Assembly (NCBI GenBank): GCA_934370925.1
Contig: CAKRNG010000009.1
Location: forward strand, 1 to 64,000
Direction: 5' to 3'
Source: an uncultured Lacticaseibacillus sp.
GTDB taxonomy: Bacteria; Bacillota; Bacilli; Lactobacillales; Lactobacillaceae
Length of the DNA stretch: 64,000 nt
In this document: positions 25,282-36,855 of the stretch, one piece after another
Position numbering within the stretch: position 1 is the stretch's first letter
Layout of the letters: each line of letters starts with the position of its first letter
Notes under the pieces: generated by a model
Told to the model about the DNA's origin: nothing
Seen by the model: only the letters and a program-made list of their open reading frames with translations
Database searches by the model: none
Translations under genes and position numbers: made by a program

Positions 25282-26526
25282 TTACAGCGCCCGAACGCCA
25301 ATATCCTCTCGATACGCCAGTTCACCTGCGAGTTGCCGCACCGTGGCGTACGCCTGACAACGCGCGGCATACGCATCCACACCGCTGCCAACAACCGTCA
25401 CCACGCGTCCGCCCGCACTTGCCAACGTGTGGTCTGCACGCACCGTCACGGCTGCTGGTAGCCACTGTCCACGTGCCAGAATATCGGCAGTCGGTTGATT
25501 CACGGGCAGAGCCGGTGCTGACGCGGCAGGGTAAGCTGGATGTGCCAGCACAACGTCGACATATGTGCGTCCATTCAACCGTAATTCGGGTTGCTGTCCC
25601 GCCATCAAATCCATCAAGAGCGTGTAGAAATTATTTTCAATCTGTGGCAACAACACCTGTGTCTCGGGATCGCCAAAACGCATGTTGTACTCGAGGATTT
25701 TCGGACCATCTTGGGCGAACAATAAGCCCATGTAGATGACGCCGCACCCCGCATTGCCTTCTTCATTCAACGCCGCAATTGTTCGGCGCATCAGATTCTG
25801 CGCTTGTGCCACCTGAGTTGCGTTGAACTGCGCGGCTGGGCTAATGGCACCCATCCCCCCAGTGTTCGGTCCCTTATCTGCGTCAAAACGACGCTTGTGG
25901 TCCTGCGACAAGGGAAGGATGACGTAGCGCGTGCCCGCGTACAACGCCATGACGGACGCCTCTTGTCCCGTCAACAGTTCTTCCAGCAAGACGGGGGCAG
26001 ATGCATCCGCCAAATAAATGGCCGCCAACGTTTCCGCTGCCTGCTGCTGGTTCAGGGCGATGGTCACCCCCTTCCCCCCAGCTAGGCCATCCACCTTGAT
26101 GACCACCGGCGTTCCCATTTCCTTCAGCAACACCTGCGCCGCTGACAGACTTGTTGCCGTCCGCGCTTTCGCAGTGGGTAACTGGTGGCGGGTCATGAAT
26201 GCCTTCGCGTAGGCTTTGCTTCCTTCCAGCTGCGCGACTTCCCGATTCACACCGAAAATAACGAGTCCTTGTGCTTTAAATGCATCCACAACGCCGGCCA
26301 CGAGGGGAACTTCTGGTCCCACGAAGGTCAAATCAACGTGTGCCGCCGCAAATGTCGTTAGCCCTGGAAAATCAAGCACGTCAATGGCAACGGGTTCCAA
26401 TCCCAGCAGCGTCATCCCCGGATTCCCCGGCGCGACGTACACGTGATCGACCTGCGCAGCCGCCAAAAATTTCACCCCAATGGCGCTCTCACGTGCACCA
26501 CTGCCAATCACCAAAACGTTATGCAT
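25282..26526 (-). CDS. purD: Phosphoribosylamine-glycine ligase
   Basis: Joins glycine to phosphoribosylamine with ATP, purine step 2. An ATP-grasp enzyme of 414 residues: the N-terminal VIGSGARESAIGVKF, the PEVPLVAGVVDAF segment and the ATP-binding VVIKVDGLAGGKGV are clear. Last gene of the purine operon, 16 bases after purH with its own AGGAGGAAC site, and followed by a long hairpin. Confidence 0.96.
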   Translation of the reverse strand: MHNVLVIGSGARESAIGVKFLAAAQVDHVYVAPGNPGMTLLGLEPVAIDVLDFPGLTTFAAAHVDLTFVGPEVPLVAGVVDAFKAQGLVIFGVNREVAQLEGSKAYAKAFMTRHQLPTAKARTATSLSAAQVLLKEMGTPVVIKVDGLAGGKGVTIALNQQQAAETLAAIYLADASAPVLLEELLTGQEASVMALYAGTRYVILPLSQDHKRRFDADKGPNTGGMGAISPAAQFNATQVAQAQNLMRRTIAALNEEGNAGCGVIYMGLLFAQDGPKILEYNMRFGDPETQVLLPQIENNFYTLLMDLMAGQQPELRLNGRTYVDVVLAHPAYPAASAPALPVNQPTADILARGQWLPAAVTVRADHTLASAGGRVVTVVGSGVDAYAARCQAYATVRQLAGELAYREDIGVRAL

Positions 26527-26542
26527 GCTTGTTCCTCCAGTC

Positions 26543-28072
26543 TTAGTGCCGGAAATGCCGGACGCCCGTTGTCACCATCGCAATGCCATATTCATTCGCC
26601 TTATCGATGGATTCCTGGTCCCGAATACTGCCGCCCGGTTGGATAATCGCCCGAATCCCGTGCTTGGCGGCGTAATCAACCGAGTCGCCCATTGGGAAGA
26701 ACGCGTCACTCGCCAAAACTGCGCCCGCAAATGCATCTGACTGGTGTGCCTGATCCAGGGCAATTTCAACCGAGCCGACCCGGTTCATTTGCCCCGCACC
26801 AATTCCCAACGTCTGCCCTTTCTTGGCGACCACGATGGCATTGCTCTTCACGTGCTTCACAACCTTCTGTGCGAACACCAACGCATCAAGCTGTTCTGGG
26901 GTTGGAGCAACGGCCGTCACCACGGTCAATGCATCTGCCTCTTCAACCTGCTGATCACGTTCCTGAATTAACAGGCCACCGTGAACAGAGATGGTCTCGT
27001 ATTCCTTTTCGGTTGGTTGCGTGGTCATATCAACCGTCATCAACCGTAAGTTTTTCTTCTTAGTCGTCAGAATTTCGCGGGCTTCATCGCTAAAGGCGGG
27101 CGCAATAATAATCTCGAGGAACAAGGCGTGCATCTTGGTTGCTGTTGCGGCATCCACTTCCCGGTTCAATGCAATGATGCCGCCGAAAATCGACACGGAA
27201 TCCGCCGCGTACGCCCGGTCCCAGGCTTCCTCAATCGTGGTTCCCTGCCCAATGCCACACGGATTCATGTGCTTCATGGCCACTACTGTTGGGCCGCTGA
27301 AGTCCGCAAGCGTGAGTAAGGCAGCGTCCGCGTCCTTGATGTTGTTGTAAGAGAGTTCCTTCCCGTGCAACTGTTGTGCACCCGCAATGGAACCGGCTGC
27401 CGGATAAGGTTCCGCGTAGAAGGCCGCGCTTTGGTGTCCGTTTTCCCCATAACGCAACGCCTGCTTCTTAACGTATGTGGGCGTGTACGTTTCTGGGAAC
27501 TCATCTTCGGTCAGGTACGCCGCAATCTGGGCATCGTACGCGGCCGTGGTGCGGAAAACCTTCGCGGCCAACTGACGGCGCAACGTTGCGTCATCTGCAT
27601 CGATTCCGGCTAAAACAGCACTGTAATCCGCCGCATCCACAACGGCCCACACGCTTGCGTGGTTCTTTGCCGCGGCGCGCAATGCGGATGGCCCACCAAT
27701 ATCAATCTGCTCAATGGCTTCAGCGTCCGTCACCCCCGGCGTGTGAATGGTGGCTGCGAATGGGTAAAGGTTCACACAAATGACGTCTACTGGCGCAATT
27801 TCGTGGGTCGCCAGTGCGGCCATGTGCGCTGCATCATCCCGACGCGCCAAAATACCTGCATGAATGCGTGGGTGCAACGTCTTCACGCGGCCATCCAGCA
27901 TTTCTGGGAACCCCGTCACGTCCGACACACTCGTCACGGGCACACCCGCCTCGGCAAGAACGCGGTGCGTGCCCCCGGTTGAAACGACTTCAAAGCCACG
28001 TGCAACCAGTCCCTGTGCGAATTCAACCACACCCTGCTTGTCATAAACACTGATTAAAGCCCGCTGTTTCAT
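26543..28072 (-). CDS. purH: Bifunctional AICAR transformylase / IMP cyclohydrolase
   Basis: Performs the last two purine steps, formylation of AICAR and ring closure to IMP. The N-terminal MGS-like cyclohydrolase domain (residues about 1-190; [25 protein letters not shown]) precedes the transformylase domain ([22 protein letters not shown]). Length 509 is typical. Penultimate gene of the operon. Confidence 0.97.
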   Translation of the reverse strand: MKQRALISVYDKQGVVEFAQGLVARGFEVVSTGGTHRVLAEAGVPVTSVSDVTGFPEMLDGRVKTLHPRIHAGILARRDDAAHMAALATHEIAPVDVICVNLYPFAATIHTPGVTDAEAIEQIDIGGPSALRAAAKNHASVWAVVDAADYSAVLAGIDADDATLRRQLAAKVFRTTAAYDAQIAAYLTEDEFPETYTPTYVKKQALRYGENGHQSAAFYAEPYPAAGSIAGAQQLHGKELSYNNIKDADAALLTLADFSGPTVVAMKHMNPCGIGQGTTIEEAWDRAYAADSVSIFGGIIALNREVDAATATKMHALFLEIIIAPAFSDEAREILTTKKKNLRLMTVDMTTQPTEKEYETISVHGGLLIQERDQQVEEADALTVVTAVAPTPEQLDALVFAQKVVKHVKSNAIVVAKKGQTLGIGAGQMNRVGSVEIALDQAHQSDAFAGAVLASDAFFPMGDSVDYAAKHGIRAIIQPGGSIRDQESIDKANEYGIAMVTTGVRHFRH

Positions 28073-28119
28073 GTTTGCCTCCTGTTTGGTTCAATCCATT
28101 GCCACCAACAACCGTCTAC

Positions 28120-28683
28120 TTATTTACTTGTGAGCAACTGTGCCACCGTCTCCGGCAATAGCACGTGCTCAACCGCATGAATTCTTGCCGCAAGCGTGTC
28201 GACCGTATCGTCTCCCCGCACACGGACGGGCGCCTGCGCGATAATCTCACCAGAATCCACGCCCGCATCCACGTAATGCACCGTCACGCCCGTCACCTTC
28301 ACCCCGTACGCAAACGCGTCTTCAATACCCGTCCGCCCAGGAAAACTGGGGAGCAGCGCGGGGTGTAGATTAATAATTTTCCCGGGAAACGCCGTCAACA
28401 GCGTTTCACCCAATATCCGCATGAATCCGGCCAAAACCACTAAATCAACGGGCGGTAACGCCGCAACAATCGCCCGTTCTGCACCTGCCTTGGTCGCGTA
28501 ATCCCGATAATTCACCGTGATGACAGGAATGCCCGCACGTGTGGCCTTTTCGATAACGGGTGCATCCTTGTGATCACAAACCAGGCACACAATGCGGACG
28601 GCCTGCTGCTTCGCCCCGAACGCTTCGGCGAGGGCAGCAAAGTTACTGCCCGTTCCTGATGCAAAAATCGCAATCTCTTTCAC
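28120..28683 (-). CDS. purN: Phosphoribosylglycinamide formyltransferase
   Basis: Transfers formyl from 10-formyl-THF to GAR, purine step 3. The GSGSN-type start (ASGTGSNFAAL), the catalytic Asn-His pair in KIINLHPALLPSFPG and the Asp of HYVDAGVDSGEII are present; 187 residues is normal. Overlaps purM by four bases. Confidence 0.97.
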   Translation of the reverse strand: MKEIAIFASGTGSNFAALAEAFGAKQQAVRIVCLVCDHKDAPVIEKATRAGIPVITVNYRDYATKAGAERAIVAALPPVDLVVLAGFMRILGETLLTAFPGKIINLHPALLPSFPGRTGIEDAFAYGVKVTGVTVHYVDAGVDSGEIIAQAPVRVRGDDTVDTLAARIHAVEHVLLPETVAQLLTSK

Positions 28684-29705
28684 TTGGCATCCCCGCTTAC
28701 TTCCTCATCCCACACAACGGCATCGTCTTGTCGCGGTTGCACTGAGCCAATCACCCAAGCATCCGTGATGGCCGTAAGCACAGTTTGCGCAACAGCAGGC
28801 GCAACAGCGATGACCATGCCCACCCCTAAGTTGAAGGTTGCGCGCATGGTCGCATCATCTAACTGACCCGCCTGTTGCAACCGCTGAAAGAGTTCCGGTA
28901 GTTGCCAACTGGTCGCATCAAGGTGTGCCGCCAGCGTCTGGGGCAGCATGCGGGGCACATTATCCGTGAACCCGCCCCCCGTGATGTGCGCGGCGCCGTG
29001 AATGAGTCCCTTTTGGATAAGCGGCAAGAGGTCATCCACATAAATTCGTGTGGGTGTCAGTAATGCATCGCGTACGTCACGGCCATCGCTTAATGGGGTT
29101 GCGTCCAAACTAGTTTCCTTTAATAACTTCCTCACCAAAGAAAAGCCGTTACTATGCACACCGGAACTCGGTAACCCAATCAGGACATCCCCAGCCCCCA
29201 CGTTCCGCGGTAAAATAGCCGTTTCGCTCGCCACACCAACCGCAAATCCGGCCAAATCATAGTGACCACGCGGGTACATTCCCGGCATTTCCGCCGTCTC
29301 CCCACCAACAAGTGCGAGGTGCGCCTGCTGACAGCCCTGCGCAATCCCGCGCACCACAGCTTCCGCAAGCGCAACATCCAGCTGATCCGTTGCAAAATAG
29401 TCGAGGAAAAACAGTGGGGTTGCGCCGTCCGCCAACAGGTCATTTGCCACCATCGCCACCAAATCAATTCCGATAGTGTCGTGCTGGTTCATTTCCTTCG
29501 CTAACAACAGCTTCGTACCCACGCCATCCGTGGCGGACAGTAACACCGGATTCTGAACATCCGGCATCCGGTAAGCCGCGGCAAATCCGCCGAGTCCATT
29601 CAGCACGTTGGCATCCTGGGTGGCCTTTGCAAGGGGGCCATACGCTGCTGCTGCTGCGTTGCCCGCTGCAACATCCACGCCTGCCGTCTTGTAATCAATC
29701 GTCAT
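28680..29705 (-). CDS. purM: Phosphoribosylformylglycinamidine cyclo-ligase
   Basis: Closes the imidazole ring (FGAM to AIR) using ATP, step 5. The GVGTKLLLAKEM and GIDLVAMVANDLLADGATPLFFLDY motifs and ITGGGFTDNVPRML match the family; 341 residues. Four-base overlaps with purN and purF indicate translational coupling. Confidence 0.97.
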   Translation of the reverse strand: MTIDYKTAGVDVAAGNAAAAAYGPLAKATQDANVLNGLGGFAAAYRMPDVQNPVLLSATDGVGTKLLLAKEMNQHDTIGIDLVAMVANDLLADGATPLFFLDYFATDQLDVALAEAVVRGIAQGCQQAHLALVGGETAEMPGMYPRGHYDLAGFAVGVASETAILPRNVGAGDVLIGLPSSGVHSNGFSLVRKLLKETSLDATPLSDGRDVRDALLTPTRIYVDDLLPLIQKGLIHGAAHITGGGFTDNVPRMLPQTLAAHLDATSWQLPELFQRLQQAGQLDDATMRATFNLGVGMVIAVAPAVAQTVLTAITDAWVIGSVQPRQDDAVVWDEEVSGDAK

Positions 29706-31159
29706 CCCGCACGCACCTCGCTCGTTTCAATCTGTCGCGCTGCCAACTCTGCTGCAAACGTGGCTGCATAATCGTCTAGTGCCGTGGGGTAATCCCCCGT
29801 GAAATAAGCCGTACACAACCCACCGTGGGGCGCATCCGTCTTCAAGTTAATGCTTGTTTCGAGCCCCTGAACAGAGAGAAAACCGAGCGAATCAACATCC
29901 AGTAATTCTTGCATTTGAGCCACCGTGTGATTCGCCGCCATAAGTTCTGCCATCGATTGAATATCAATGCCGTAGAAGCAAGGAAAACGCAATGGTGGGC
30001 TACTGATGCGCAAATGGACTTCCTTCGCCCCCGCCTGCCGCAACAACTTCACAATCTGAATCGACGTTGTGCCGCGCACAATCGAATCGTCAACGAGGAC
30101 AATTCGTTTTCCCGCCACCACGGCTGGAATGGCGCTTAGTTTCATCCGCACACTCTTCTCTCGCAGTTCTTGCGTTGGCTGGATGAACGTTCGGGCCACA
30201 TATTGACTCTTCACCAGGCCCATTTCGTACGGGATACCACTCGCCCGCGCGTAACCAATTGCCGCGGATAACGATGAATTCGGCACCCCGCAAACGATAT
30301 CCGCATCGACCGGTTGTTCACGCGCCAATTGCTCACCCAGCCGTACACGTGCCTGATGCACATTCACACCGAAAATGTTGGAATCTGGTCGCGCAAAATA
30401 AATGAACTCCATGGAACAAACCGCCAGTTGTGTCTGGTTCGTGTATGCTTCCGCGTGCACCCCAGTTTCATCGACGGTCACCATTTCTCCCGGCCGAATG
30501 TCACGCACGAAATTCGCCCCAACAGCTGTCAGTGCCGCCGTTTCGCTACAAATTACCGCACCGCCATCTGGTAACTGACCCAGCACCAACGGCCGGAACC
30601 CGTTTGGATCACTTGCAGCGTACAGCGCGTGTTCCGTGAGCAGCATAAAGGCAAACCCACCGTGTACCTGGTTGAGTGCTTCCTTCAGTTGTTGCCCAAA
30701 TGTCGGTCGCGCGCTCCGCCGAATGAGGTGCATCAAGACTTCCGTGTCGGAGGTGGACTGGAAAATTGCGCCATCTGCCTCTAATTCTCGGCGTAGGCTC
30801 TTGGCATTCGTCAAATTACCGTTATGCGCCAACGCAATGGCTTCATCGCTAAAACGGAATAAAAGGGGCTGAATGTTCTCCAGCACGCGCCCACCCGCCG
30901 TTGAATAACGCACGTGGCCAAGTGCTGCGTCGCCATGTAGGACCGCCAACTGATTCGGCTTCGTGAACACCTCTGTCAGCAACCCCAAGCCGTGATGCCG
31001 CACCAACCCATCGGCCGTCAGCCCCACAATGCCGGCGCCTTCCTGTCCGCGATGTTGCAACGTGTGTAAACCAAGGTGGGTTAACTCAGCTGCATTCTCA
31101 TTGCCCCAGATACCGAAAACACCACACTCTTCGTTAAGTCCCTTCACTTCATGCGGCAT
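29702..31159 (-). CDS. purF: Amidophosphoribosyltransferase
   Basis: Commits PRPP to purines by amination with glutamine-derived ammonia. A short propeptide precedes the nucleophile in [10 protein letters not shown] (Cys12 before processing); the PRPP loop is [12 protein letters not shown]. In the B. subtilis type, four cysteines bind a 4Fe-4S cluster. Here [21 protein letters not shown] and GGLC are kept, but the second cysteine of the C-terminal CxxC pair reads CTAY, so one ligand appears replaced. Overlaps purL by 16 bases and purM by four. 485 residues. Confidence 0.96.
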   Translation of the reverse strand: MPHEVKGLNEECGVFGIWGNENAAELTHLGLHTLQHRGQEGAGIVGLTADGLVRHHGLGLLTEVFTKPNQLAVLHGDAALGHVRYSTAGGRVLENIQPLLFRFSDEAIALAHNGNLTNAKSLRRELEADGAIFQSTSDTEVLMHLIRRSARPTFGQQLKEALNQVHGGFAFMLLTEHALYAASDPNGFRPLVLGQLPDGGAVICSETAALTAVGANFVRDIRPGEMVTVDETGVHAEAYTNQTQLAVCSMEFIYFARPDSNIFGVNVHQARVRLGEQLAREQPVDADIVCGVPNSSLSAAIGYARASGIPYEMGLVKSQYVARTFIQPTQELREKSVRMKLSAIPAVVAGKRIVLVDDSIVRGTTSIQIVKLLRQAGAKEVHLRISSPPLRFPCFYGIDIQSMAELMAANHTVAQMQELLDVDSLGFLSVQGLETSINLKTDAPHGGLCTAYFTGDYPTALDDYAATFAAELAARQIETSEVRAG

Positions 31160-33354
31160 GGAATCGCCTCCTCATAAGCAGTTCGCAGCGCCGCGAGTGG
31201 CAGCGTGATTGTTTCTGCAGGCAACGTCACGCGCAAAGTAGCCGCGTCCGTCACCGTCCCAATACGTGTGGCCAAATCGCCCATCATTTCGGTGAATGCC
31301 GCCACTTTATCATCCGGTACCGTCACCAAGAACCGTCCCTGCGTCTCTGCAAAAAGACGTTCGGGCTGATCCTGCCACGTGACGGTTGCCCCAAGATTCC
31401 CTTGCAACGCCATTTCTGCAAGGGCTGCCGCAAAGCCACCAATACTCAAATCATGCGCTGCGGTCACCAGGTGTGCACGAATCGCCTGCAGCACGGTATC
31501 TTGTTGTTGCTTTTCGGCTTCAAGGTCGAAGTCAAAGAGGCTCCCCGCAATTTGTCCCGTCAGCATTTTCTGCACTTCACTACCGTTGAACGCATCCGTC
31601 GTCTCCCCAATCAGGAAGATGACGTCTCCCGCCCGTTTGAACTGGCTTGTGGTAATGGTTGTCAAATCATCGATGAGCCCGACCATCCCAATCATCGGGG
31701 TTGGGTAAATTGCCGCCCCGTTTGTTTCGTTGTACAGGGAAACATTACCGGAAATCACAGGTGTATTGAGCTTCTTGCACGCCGCCGTAATGCCCTCAGC
31801 CGACGTTGCCAATTCATAAAACTGCTCTGGCTTGGTGGGGTCCCCATAATTCAGGCAATCCGTAATGCCAATTGGTTCAGCACCACTTGCGACGAGGTTC
31901 CGCGCCGCTTCCGCCACAATCATGGCACCGCCGCGTTCTGGATTCAGGTAAAGGTACCGACCATTGCTGTCCGTCGTCATCGCAATCGCCTTGTGCGTGC
32001 CGCGAATCCGCACCACGCCCGCATCACTTCCTGGCAGCACCACCGTGTTCGTTTTTACCTGTGCGTCATAGCGCCGGTACAGACTCGACTTATCCGCAAT
32101 AGTTGACTGCTCCATTAGTCGCAACCATGTGGCCGCCACATCAAAAATTGCAGGAATACCACCTTGCTCCGGCTGACGCAAGCGCTCGGGTTCGCGACCC
32201 TGCTGGTGGTAAACAGGTGCGTCGGACGCAAGCAAGCTAACGGGCACATCACACACCAGCGCACCACGATGCGTTAACTGATACCGGTGACCAGCCGTGA
32301 CGTGACCACAAATAACCGCGTCCAACCCGTATTTTGCGAACACGTCCAGGACTTCTTGTTCACTTCCGGCACGCACACACAGCAACATCCGCTCTTGCGA
32401 CTCCGAAAGCATGATTTCAAACGGAATCATCCCCTGTTCACGCTGAGGGATTAGGTCGAGATTCAACGTCATCCCCGCGTCCGCCTTATCCGCCATTTCA
32501 ACGCTGGAGCTAATCAACCCCGCAGCCCCCATGTCCTGCATGCCAACAAGGGCGTCGCGGTGTTCCCGCGTCACTTCCAGGCACGCATCCGTGAGTAGTT
32601 TTTCCATGAACGGATCGCCAACCTGTACGGCCGCACGATCCGCCTGCTTATCATCGGCGAACTCACTGGAAGCAAAACTGGCGCCATTGATACCATCACG
32701 CCCGGTCTTGGCGCCGACATAAATAATGGCGTTACCCACCCCGGCTGCGCGACCACGCTGAATCGCCGACTTATCCATAATTCCCACGCACATCGCGTTC
32801 ACAAGCGGGTTGCGGGCGTACGTCGGGTCAAAATTTACTTCACCGCCAACCGTGGGAATCCCGATTGAATTACCATAGCCGCCAATCCCCGCGACCACCT
32901 GATCGACCAGATGTCGAACGTGTGGATCGTCGAGTTCACCAAAACTAAGCGAGTCCAGGAGTGCAATGGGTTCGGCCCCAATCGAGAAGATATCCCGAAT
33001 GATGCCCCCAACGCCCGTCGCTGCCCCTTCGTACGGTTCGACCGCGCTCGGATGGTTGTGGCTTTCGGCCTTAAACACGACGGCCTTGCCTTCCCCGATA
33101 TCGATGACCCCGGCGCCTTCACCTGGTCCCATCAACACGCGGTCGTTTTTCGTCCAAAACCGCTTCAGAACGGGCTTGCTGTACTTATAGGCACAGTGTT
33201 CACTCCACATGCCACTCGCTAACCCAATTTCCGTGTAGTTGGGTAGTCGCCCTAACTTTTCCCGGAAGCGATCATACTCCGCCTCGGTTAGTCCCCAATC
33301 CAGGTAAGGTTTCTGGGTGGCAATGGCTTCTGGTGCTAACTCAACGCGCTGCAT
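31144..33354 (-). CDS. purL: FGAM synthase, large subunit (short PurL)
   Basis: Converts FGAR to FGAM with ATP and ammonia channelled from PurQ through a complex with PurS. About 736 residues, the small PurL type. [37 protein letters not shown] and [11 protein letters not shown] are diagnostic. I prefer the ATG at 33354, nine bases after AGGAGG, to the GTG at 33360. Overlaps purQ by 14 bases. Confidence 0.96.
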   Translation of the reverse strand: MQRVELAPEAIATQKPYLDWGLTEAEYDRFREKLGRLPNYTEIGLASGMWSEHCAYKYSKPVLKRFWTKNDRVLMGPGEGAGVIDIGEGKAVVFKAESHNHPSAVEPYEGAATGVGGIIRDIFSIGAEPIALLDSLSFGELDDPHVRHLVDQVVAGIGGYGNSIGIPTVGGEVNFDPTYARNPLVNAMCVGIMDKSAIQRGRAAGVGNAIIYVGAKTGRDGINGASFASSEFADDKQADRAAVQVGDPFMEKLLTDACLEVTREHRDALVGMQDMGAAGLISSSVEMADKADAGMTLNLDLIPQREQGMIPFEIMLSESQERMLLCVRAGSEQEVLDVFAKYGLDAVICGHVTAGHRYQLTHRGALVCDVPVSLLASDAPVYHQQGREPERLRQPEQGGIPAIFDVAATWLRLMEQSTIADKSSLYRRYDAQVKTNTVVLPGSDAGVVRIRGTHKAIAMTTDSNGRYLYLNPERGGAMIVAEAARNLVASGAEPIGITDCLNYGDPTKPEQFYELATSAEGITAACKKLNTPVISGNVSLYNETNGAAIYPTPMIGMVGLIDDLTTITTSQFKRAGDVIFLIGETTDAFNGSEVQKMLTGQIAGSLFDFDLEAEKQQQDTVLQAIRAHLVTAAHDLSIGGFAAALAEMALQGNLGATVTWQDQPERLFAETQGRFLVTVPDDKVAAFTEMMGDLATRIGTVTDAATLRVTLPAETITLPLAALRTAYEEAIPCRMK

Positions 33355-34018
33355 GAACACTTACCTCCTGCTTTAACGACTCGAAAACACCTAATCCGTC
33401 CACACCGCCAAGAAGTGCTTCGACCGCACGTTCTGGGTGGGGCATCATCCCCAGCACGTTCCCCGCCGCGTTGGTAATTCCCGCGATATCGTGAATACTG
33501 CCGTTCGGATTATCTTGATACCGGAAAACGACCTGGTGATTTGCTTCCAACTCAGCTAACGTTGCCGCATCCGCATAATAGTTGCCTTCTCCATGTGCAA
33601 TCGGCAACGTAATCGTCTGGTCAGCTGCGTAACTGCGGCTGAACGGTGTATCTGCATTCACAACGCGCAAAGGTGCTGGCGCGCAGATGAAACTCAGTGA
33701 GTTATTCCACTGCAACGCTCCAGGTAGTAACTGCGCCTCGCAAAGAATCTGAAATCCGTTGCAAATTCCAATCACAAGGCCCCCTTTTTCAGCGTGCGCC
33801 TTGATTGCCGTCATGATGGGGCTCACCTGTGCCAACGCCCCACTACGCAGATAATCACCGTAAGAGAAGCCGCCCGGAACGCCGACTAAATCGAAACCGG
33901 CCAAACTCGTTGCGTTTGCCGATACCAGTTCAGTTGGAATCCCCGCAATTTCTTGTAGCGCCCACACAAGGTCTTGATCACAATTAGAACCCGGAAAACT
34001 AATGACCGCCGCCTTCAT
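33341..34018 (-). CDS. purQ: FGAM synthase, glutaminase subunit
   Basis: Class I glutamine amidotransferase supplying ammonia to PurL. The nucleophile Cys is in GICNGFQIL, the His in HGEGNYY/MPHPERA. 225 residues. Overlaps purS by four bases and purL by 14, fitting stoichiometric production of the complex. Confidence 0.97.
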   Translation of the reverse strand: MKAAVISFPGSNCDQDLVWALQEIAGIPTELVSANATSLAGFDLVGVPGGFSYGDYLRSGALAQVSPIMTAIKAHAEKGGLVIGICNGFQILCEAQLLPGALQWNNSLSFICAPAPLRVVNADTPFSRSYAADQTITLPIAHGEGNYYADAATLAELEANHQVVFRYQDNPNGSIHDIAGITNAAGNVLGMMPHPERAVEALLGGVDGLGVFESLKQEVSVHAAR

Positions 34019-34278
34019 GCCCGACCTCCATCTTCCGCTTCAATTTCGAACCGGTAAGTCTCCATGTTGACGTTCGCGAGAAGTGCATCACAGATATGGT
34101 CGACTTCTTCGTGCGCATCTGCTTCCGTTGCTGCATCCAGGGTGATTTCGAAGTACTTCCCGAACACAACGCCTTCCACATTGCGATAATCCATCCGGTT
34201 CAACGCCGTCTTGATGGCTTCCGCTTTAGGGTCCAAAACGGATGGCTTGTAGTTGACATAAACTTTGGCTTTAAACAT
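34015..34278 (-). CDS. purS: FGAM synthase subunit PurS
   Basis: An 87-residue subunit that bridges PurQ and Pur[21 protein letters not shown] is the family start. I chose the ATG at 34278, with an AAAGGAAC site, over an upstream in-frame codon at 34296. It ends four bases into purQ. Confidence 0.95.
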   Translation of the reverse strand: MFKAKVYVNYKPSVLDPKAEAIKTALNRMDYRNVEGVVFGKYFEITLDAATEADAHEEVDHICDALLANVNMETYRFEIEAEDGGRA

Positions 34279-34319
34279 AACGGTTCCTTTCTGCACGCGG
34301 CAGTCCCGTGGGGGATTAA

Positions 34320-35039
34320 TTACTCAGCAGTTGTCTGTAAGCGGCGCAAAACTTCGGTGTAAACGGGCTGCAGGTCGCCTTCATGCTTACGGAAAATATC
34401 CTTATCGAGCGACGCCCCCGTTTCAGCATCCACCAACCGAAAATTATCGGGCGACAGTTCATCTGCCAGTACCCACTCACCAGTCGCGAGCTGCCCGAAC
34501 TCCAGCTTGAAATCAACAAGGGTCACGCCAGCCTTCGCAAACCTGGCCGTCAAAAACGCATTCACTTCATCCGTCAGGCGACGGACCGTTGCGAGCGTTG
34601 CGGCATCCGCGATTTCGAGACCCTTAATCTGGTCATCATTGATGAAGGGATCATCTAACGCGTCCGACTTATAGTAGTATTCGTGAATTGCCGGTTTAAA
34701 TGGGCGCAGATGTTTCACGTGAAACTTAGATTCAAAATGACCGGACGCGTAGTTACGGAGTACAACTTCTAGTGGCAACATGGTCGCACGCTTGCACAAC
34801 ATGCTCGTTTCGTCTGGCGTACCGATGAAATGGGTCGGAATGCCCGCCGCCGTTATTTCCGCAAAGAGTAGTGCAGATATCTGGAGGTTCAACGTTCCCT
34901 TCCCCGTAATGGCTTCTTTGCGTTTCCCGTTTAACGCGGTGGCTTGGTCCAAATAAGTAACCCACAGCACATCTGAATTATCTGTTGCCGAAACACGCTT
35001 TGCTTTACCTTCGAACAAGGTTTCTTTTTTGACGACCAT
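34320..35039 (-). CDS. purC: SAICAR synthetase
   Basis: Ligates aspartate to CAIR with ATP, step 7/8. LFEGKAKRV, DQATALNGKRKE and KLEFGQLATGEWVLADELSPDNFRL are hallmarks; 239 residues. Starts at the last base of purK. The codons for SKFHVKHL carry a parS-like sequence (34711-34726), so this coding sequence has a second role. Confidence 0.96.
   Translation of the reverse strand: MVVKKETLFEGKAKRVSATDNSDVLWVTYLDQATALNGKRKEAITGKGTLNLQISALLFAEITAAGIPTHFIGTPDETSMLCKRATMLPLEVVLRNYASGHFESKFHVKHLRPFKPAIHEYYYKSDALDDPFINDDQIKGLEIADAATLATVRRLTDEVNAFLTARFAKAGVTLVDFKLEFGQLATGEWVLADELSPDNFRLVDAETGASLDKDIFRKHEGDLQPVYTEVLRRLQTTAE
34711..34726. promoter_or_regulatory. parS-like ParB-binding site inside purC
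   Basis: TGTTTCACGTGAAACT matches the bacterial parS consensus TGTTTCACGTGAAACA at 15 of 16 positions, including the full inner 14-bp palindrome. Confidence 0.85.
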
Positions 35040-36157
35040 CAGTTTGCCTCCTGAATCGTAACTTCTTGTAACAGCGCCTGTACATCCGGACCCACAACGG
35101 TGACGTGCCCCATCTTCCGCTCAGCCCTAACTGCGGCCTTCCCATAGTCGTGCAAGTGCCACGTTGCGTGTTGTGACCACTGCGCGCGTGCGTTGGGAAG
35201 ATCTTCCCCCAGTAGGTTGCGCATCACGGCAGGTTCGTACTGGGTAATTGGGGGAATTGGCAGTCCGCAAATACTCAAAATATGGGCTGCAAACTGTGAG
35301 ACGTTGCAAGCTTCGATGGAATAATGGCCCGAATTATGGGGACGCGGTGCTAATTCATTCACCAGCACATCCTCACCATGAACAAACAGCTCAATTCCAA
35401 GCACTCCGCGAAGCTGGAATCCCGTCGCAATCTCGGTGGCAATGTGATTAATCCGCGCACGCAACGTTGCGGACAGATGTGGCGCTGGCGCAACTGTGGT
35501 GTGCAGAATGTGATGTACGTGCGTGTTTTGCACAATTGGAAAGACACGGACAACATCGTCTCCGCCCCGTGTCACCATCACGGATAACTCCCGCTCAAAA
35601 ACCTGGCGTGCTTCAAGAATGCAGGGGGCTTGTTGCAAAAGCCGCGCTGCATCAGCCAAATCTGCCGGTGTATTCACATCCACTTGACCGTGCCCGTCGT
35701 AACCGCCACTTGCCGTTTTCAGAATTGCAGGATAGCCGATAGTACCAATCGCCGCAGCCAAATCGGCGCCATCCTGAACGGCCGCAAATGGTGTCACGGG
35801 TAATTCATGGTCAACCAAAAACTGTTTTTCCGTCACCCGGTTACCTGTTATCCGTAGTAACTCAGTACCTTGAGGAATCGTGGTGACGTCTTGCATCGCC
35901 TTAAGCGCCGTCAAGTCAACATTTTCAAATTCGTATGTCAGCACGTCGCTCCGAATTGCGAGTTCTTTCAGTGCCGCTTGATCACTATAATCAGCCGTAA
36001 TCTGAAAGTCTGCCACTTGGCCCGTTGGTGAGTCGGGTGTTGGTTCTAGCACCCCCACCCGGTACCCCATTTGTCGTGCAGCCAAGGCCATCATCCGACC
36101 CAGTTGACCGCCCCCGATAATGCCAATCGTTGCGGGCGGTAAAATCACCTTATTCAT
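35039..36157 (-). CDS. purK: N5-carboxyaminoimidazole ribonucleotide synthase
   Basis: ATP-grasp enzyme making N5-CAIR from AIR and bicarbonate. [19 protein letters not shown] at the start and [17 protein letters not shown] near the middle are diagnostic; 372 residues. The ATG at 36157 starts the conserved sequence and overlaps the purE end by eight bases, with no separate strong ribosome site, so it is probably coupled to purE. Confidence 0.95.
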   Translation of the reverse strand: MNKVILPPATIGIIGGGQLGRMMALAARQMGYRVGVLEPTPDSPTGQVADFQITADYSDQAALKELAIRSDVLTYEFENVDLTALKAMQDVTTIPQGTELLRITGNRVTEKQFLVDHELPVTPFAAVQDGADLAAAIGTIGYPAILKTASGGYDGHGQVDVNTPADLADAARLLQQAPCILEARQVFERELSVMVTRGGDDVVRVFPIVQNTHVHHILHTTVAPAPHLSATLRARINHIATEIATGFQLRGVLGIELFVHGEDVLVNELAPRPHNSGHYSIEACNVSQFAAHILSICGLPIPPITQYEPAVMRNLLGEDLPNARAQWSQHATWHLHDYGKAAVRAERKMGHVTVVGPDVQALLQEVTIQEAN

Positions 36158-36644
36158 GAAGTGTTGCCCCACTCTCGCTTGCCCGTTGCGTCTGCGCAGC
36201 TCGGTACGCCTGCAATCTAGCGGCCACGTCTGCATCCGTGATGGCAATCATCTCCGCCGCGTAAAGGGCCGCGTTCGTCGCACCCGCTTCCCCAATCGCC
36301 GTCGTCCCCACCGGAATTCCGGCTGGCATTTGCACAATTGACAGCAATGAGTCAATCCCGTTTAATGTTCGTGTTTTGACCGGAACGCCAATAACCGGCA
36401 CGATGGTATTTGCTGCTAACATCCCCGGTAAATGTGCGGCGCCACCTGCCCCCGCAATGATGACGGCGTACCCATTATCATGTGCTTGTTTACCGAATTC
36501 AGACAGTGTATCCGGCATGCGGTGTGCCGAAATAACCTTGTTATCATGCGGTATATCCAGTTGTGTCAAAATCATTGCCGCCTTCTGCATGACGGGCCAA
36601 TCCGAGGTACTCCCCATTACGATTGCAACCTTCACCGTGACCAC
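36150..36644 (-). CDS. purE: N5-CAIR mutase
   Basis: Rearranges N5-CAIR to [27 protein letters not shown] and [12 protein letters not shown] are characteristic; 164 residues. First gene of purEKCSQLFMNHD. The start looks like GTG (36644 or 36635), with only a weak AAAG ribosome site; an uncertain start. PurBox-like sequences lie 36-130 bases upstream. Confidence 0.94.
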   Translation of the reverse strand: MVTVKVAIVMGSTSDWPVMQKAAMILTQLDIPHDNKVISAHRMPDTLSEFGKQAHDNGYAVIIAGAGGAAHLPGMLAANTIVPVIGVPVKTRTLNGIDSLLSIVQMPAGIPVGTTAIGEAGATNAALYAAEMIAITDADVAARLQAYRAAQTQRASESGATLHE

Positions 36645-36679
36645 TTCGCTTTCTTAATGATGGCACCAGCCTACCACAG

Positions 36680-36772
36680 ATTGTTCGGTGATTTCAATGA
36701 TTAAATGAATATTAATCCCGTAAATCGCGTTAATTGTTCGTGTTTTCTGCCAAGAAATACGAATGTTCGTCA
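36680..36772 (-). promoter_or_regulatory. PurBox-like operators upstream of purE
   Basis: On the minus strand three CGAAC(A/T)-type boxes are seen: ACCGAACAAT (36681-36690), ACGAACAAT (36732-36741) and ACGAACATTCGT (36760-36771). They fit the PurR box of Gram-positives (A-rich-CCGAAC-AT). Spacing (29 and 51 bases) is not the classic 16-17-bp pair, so only some may be real. Confidence 0.65.
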
Positions 36773-36855
36773 TCCACTTAAATTTTCAGCAAGCCATCAC
36801 CTGAGATATTGCGGTATTCAGTGGTACCAACCGCAAAAAAGCGTTAAAATTATCA

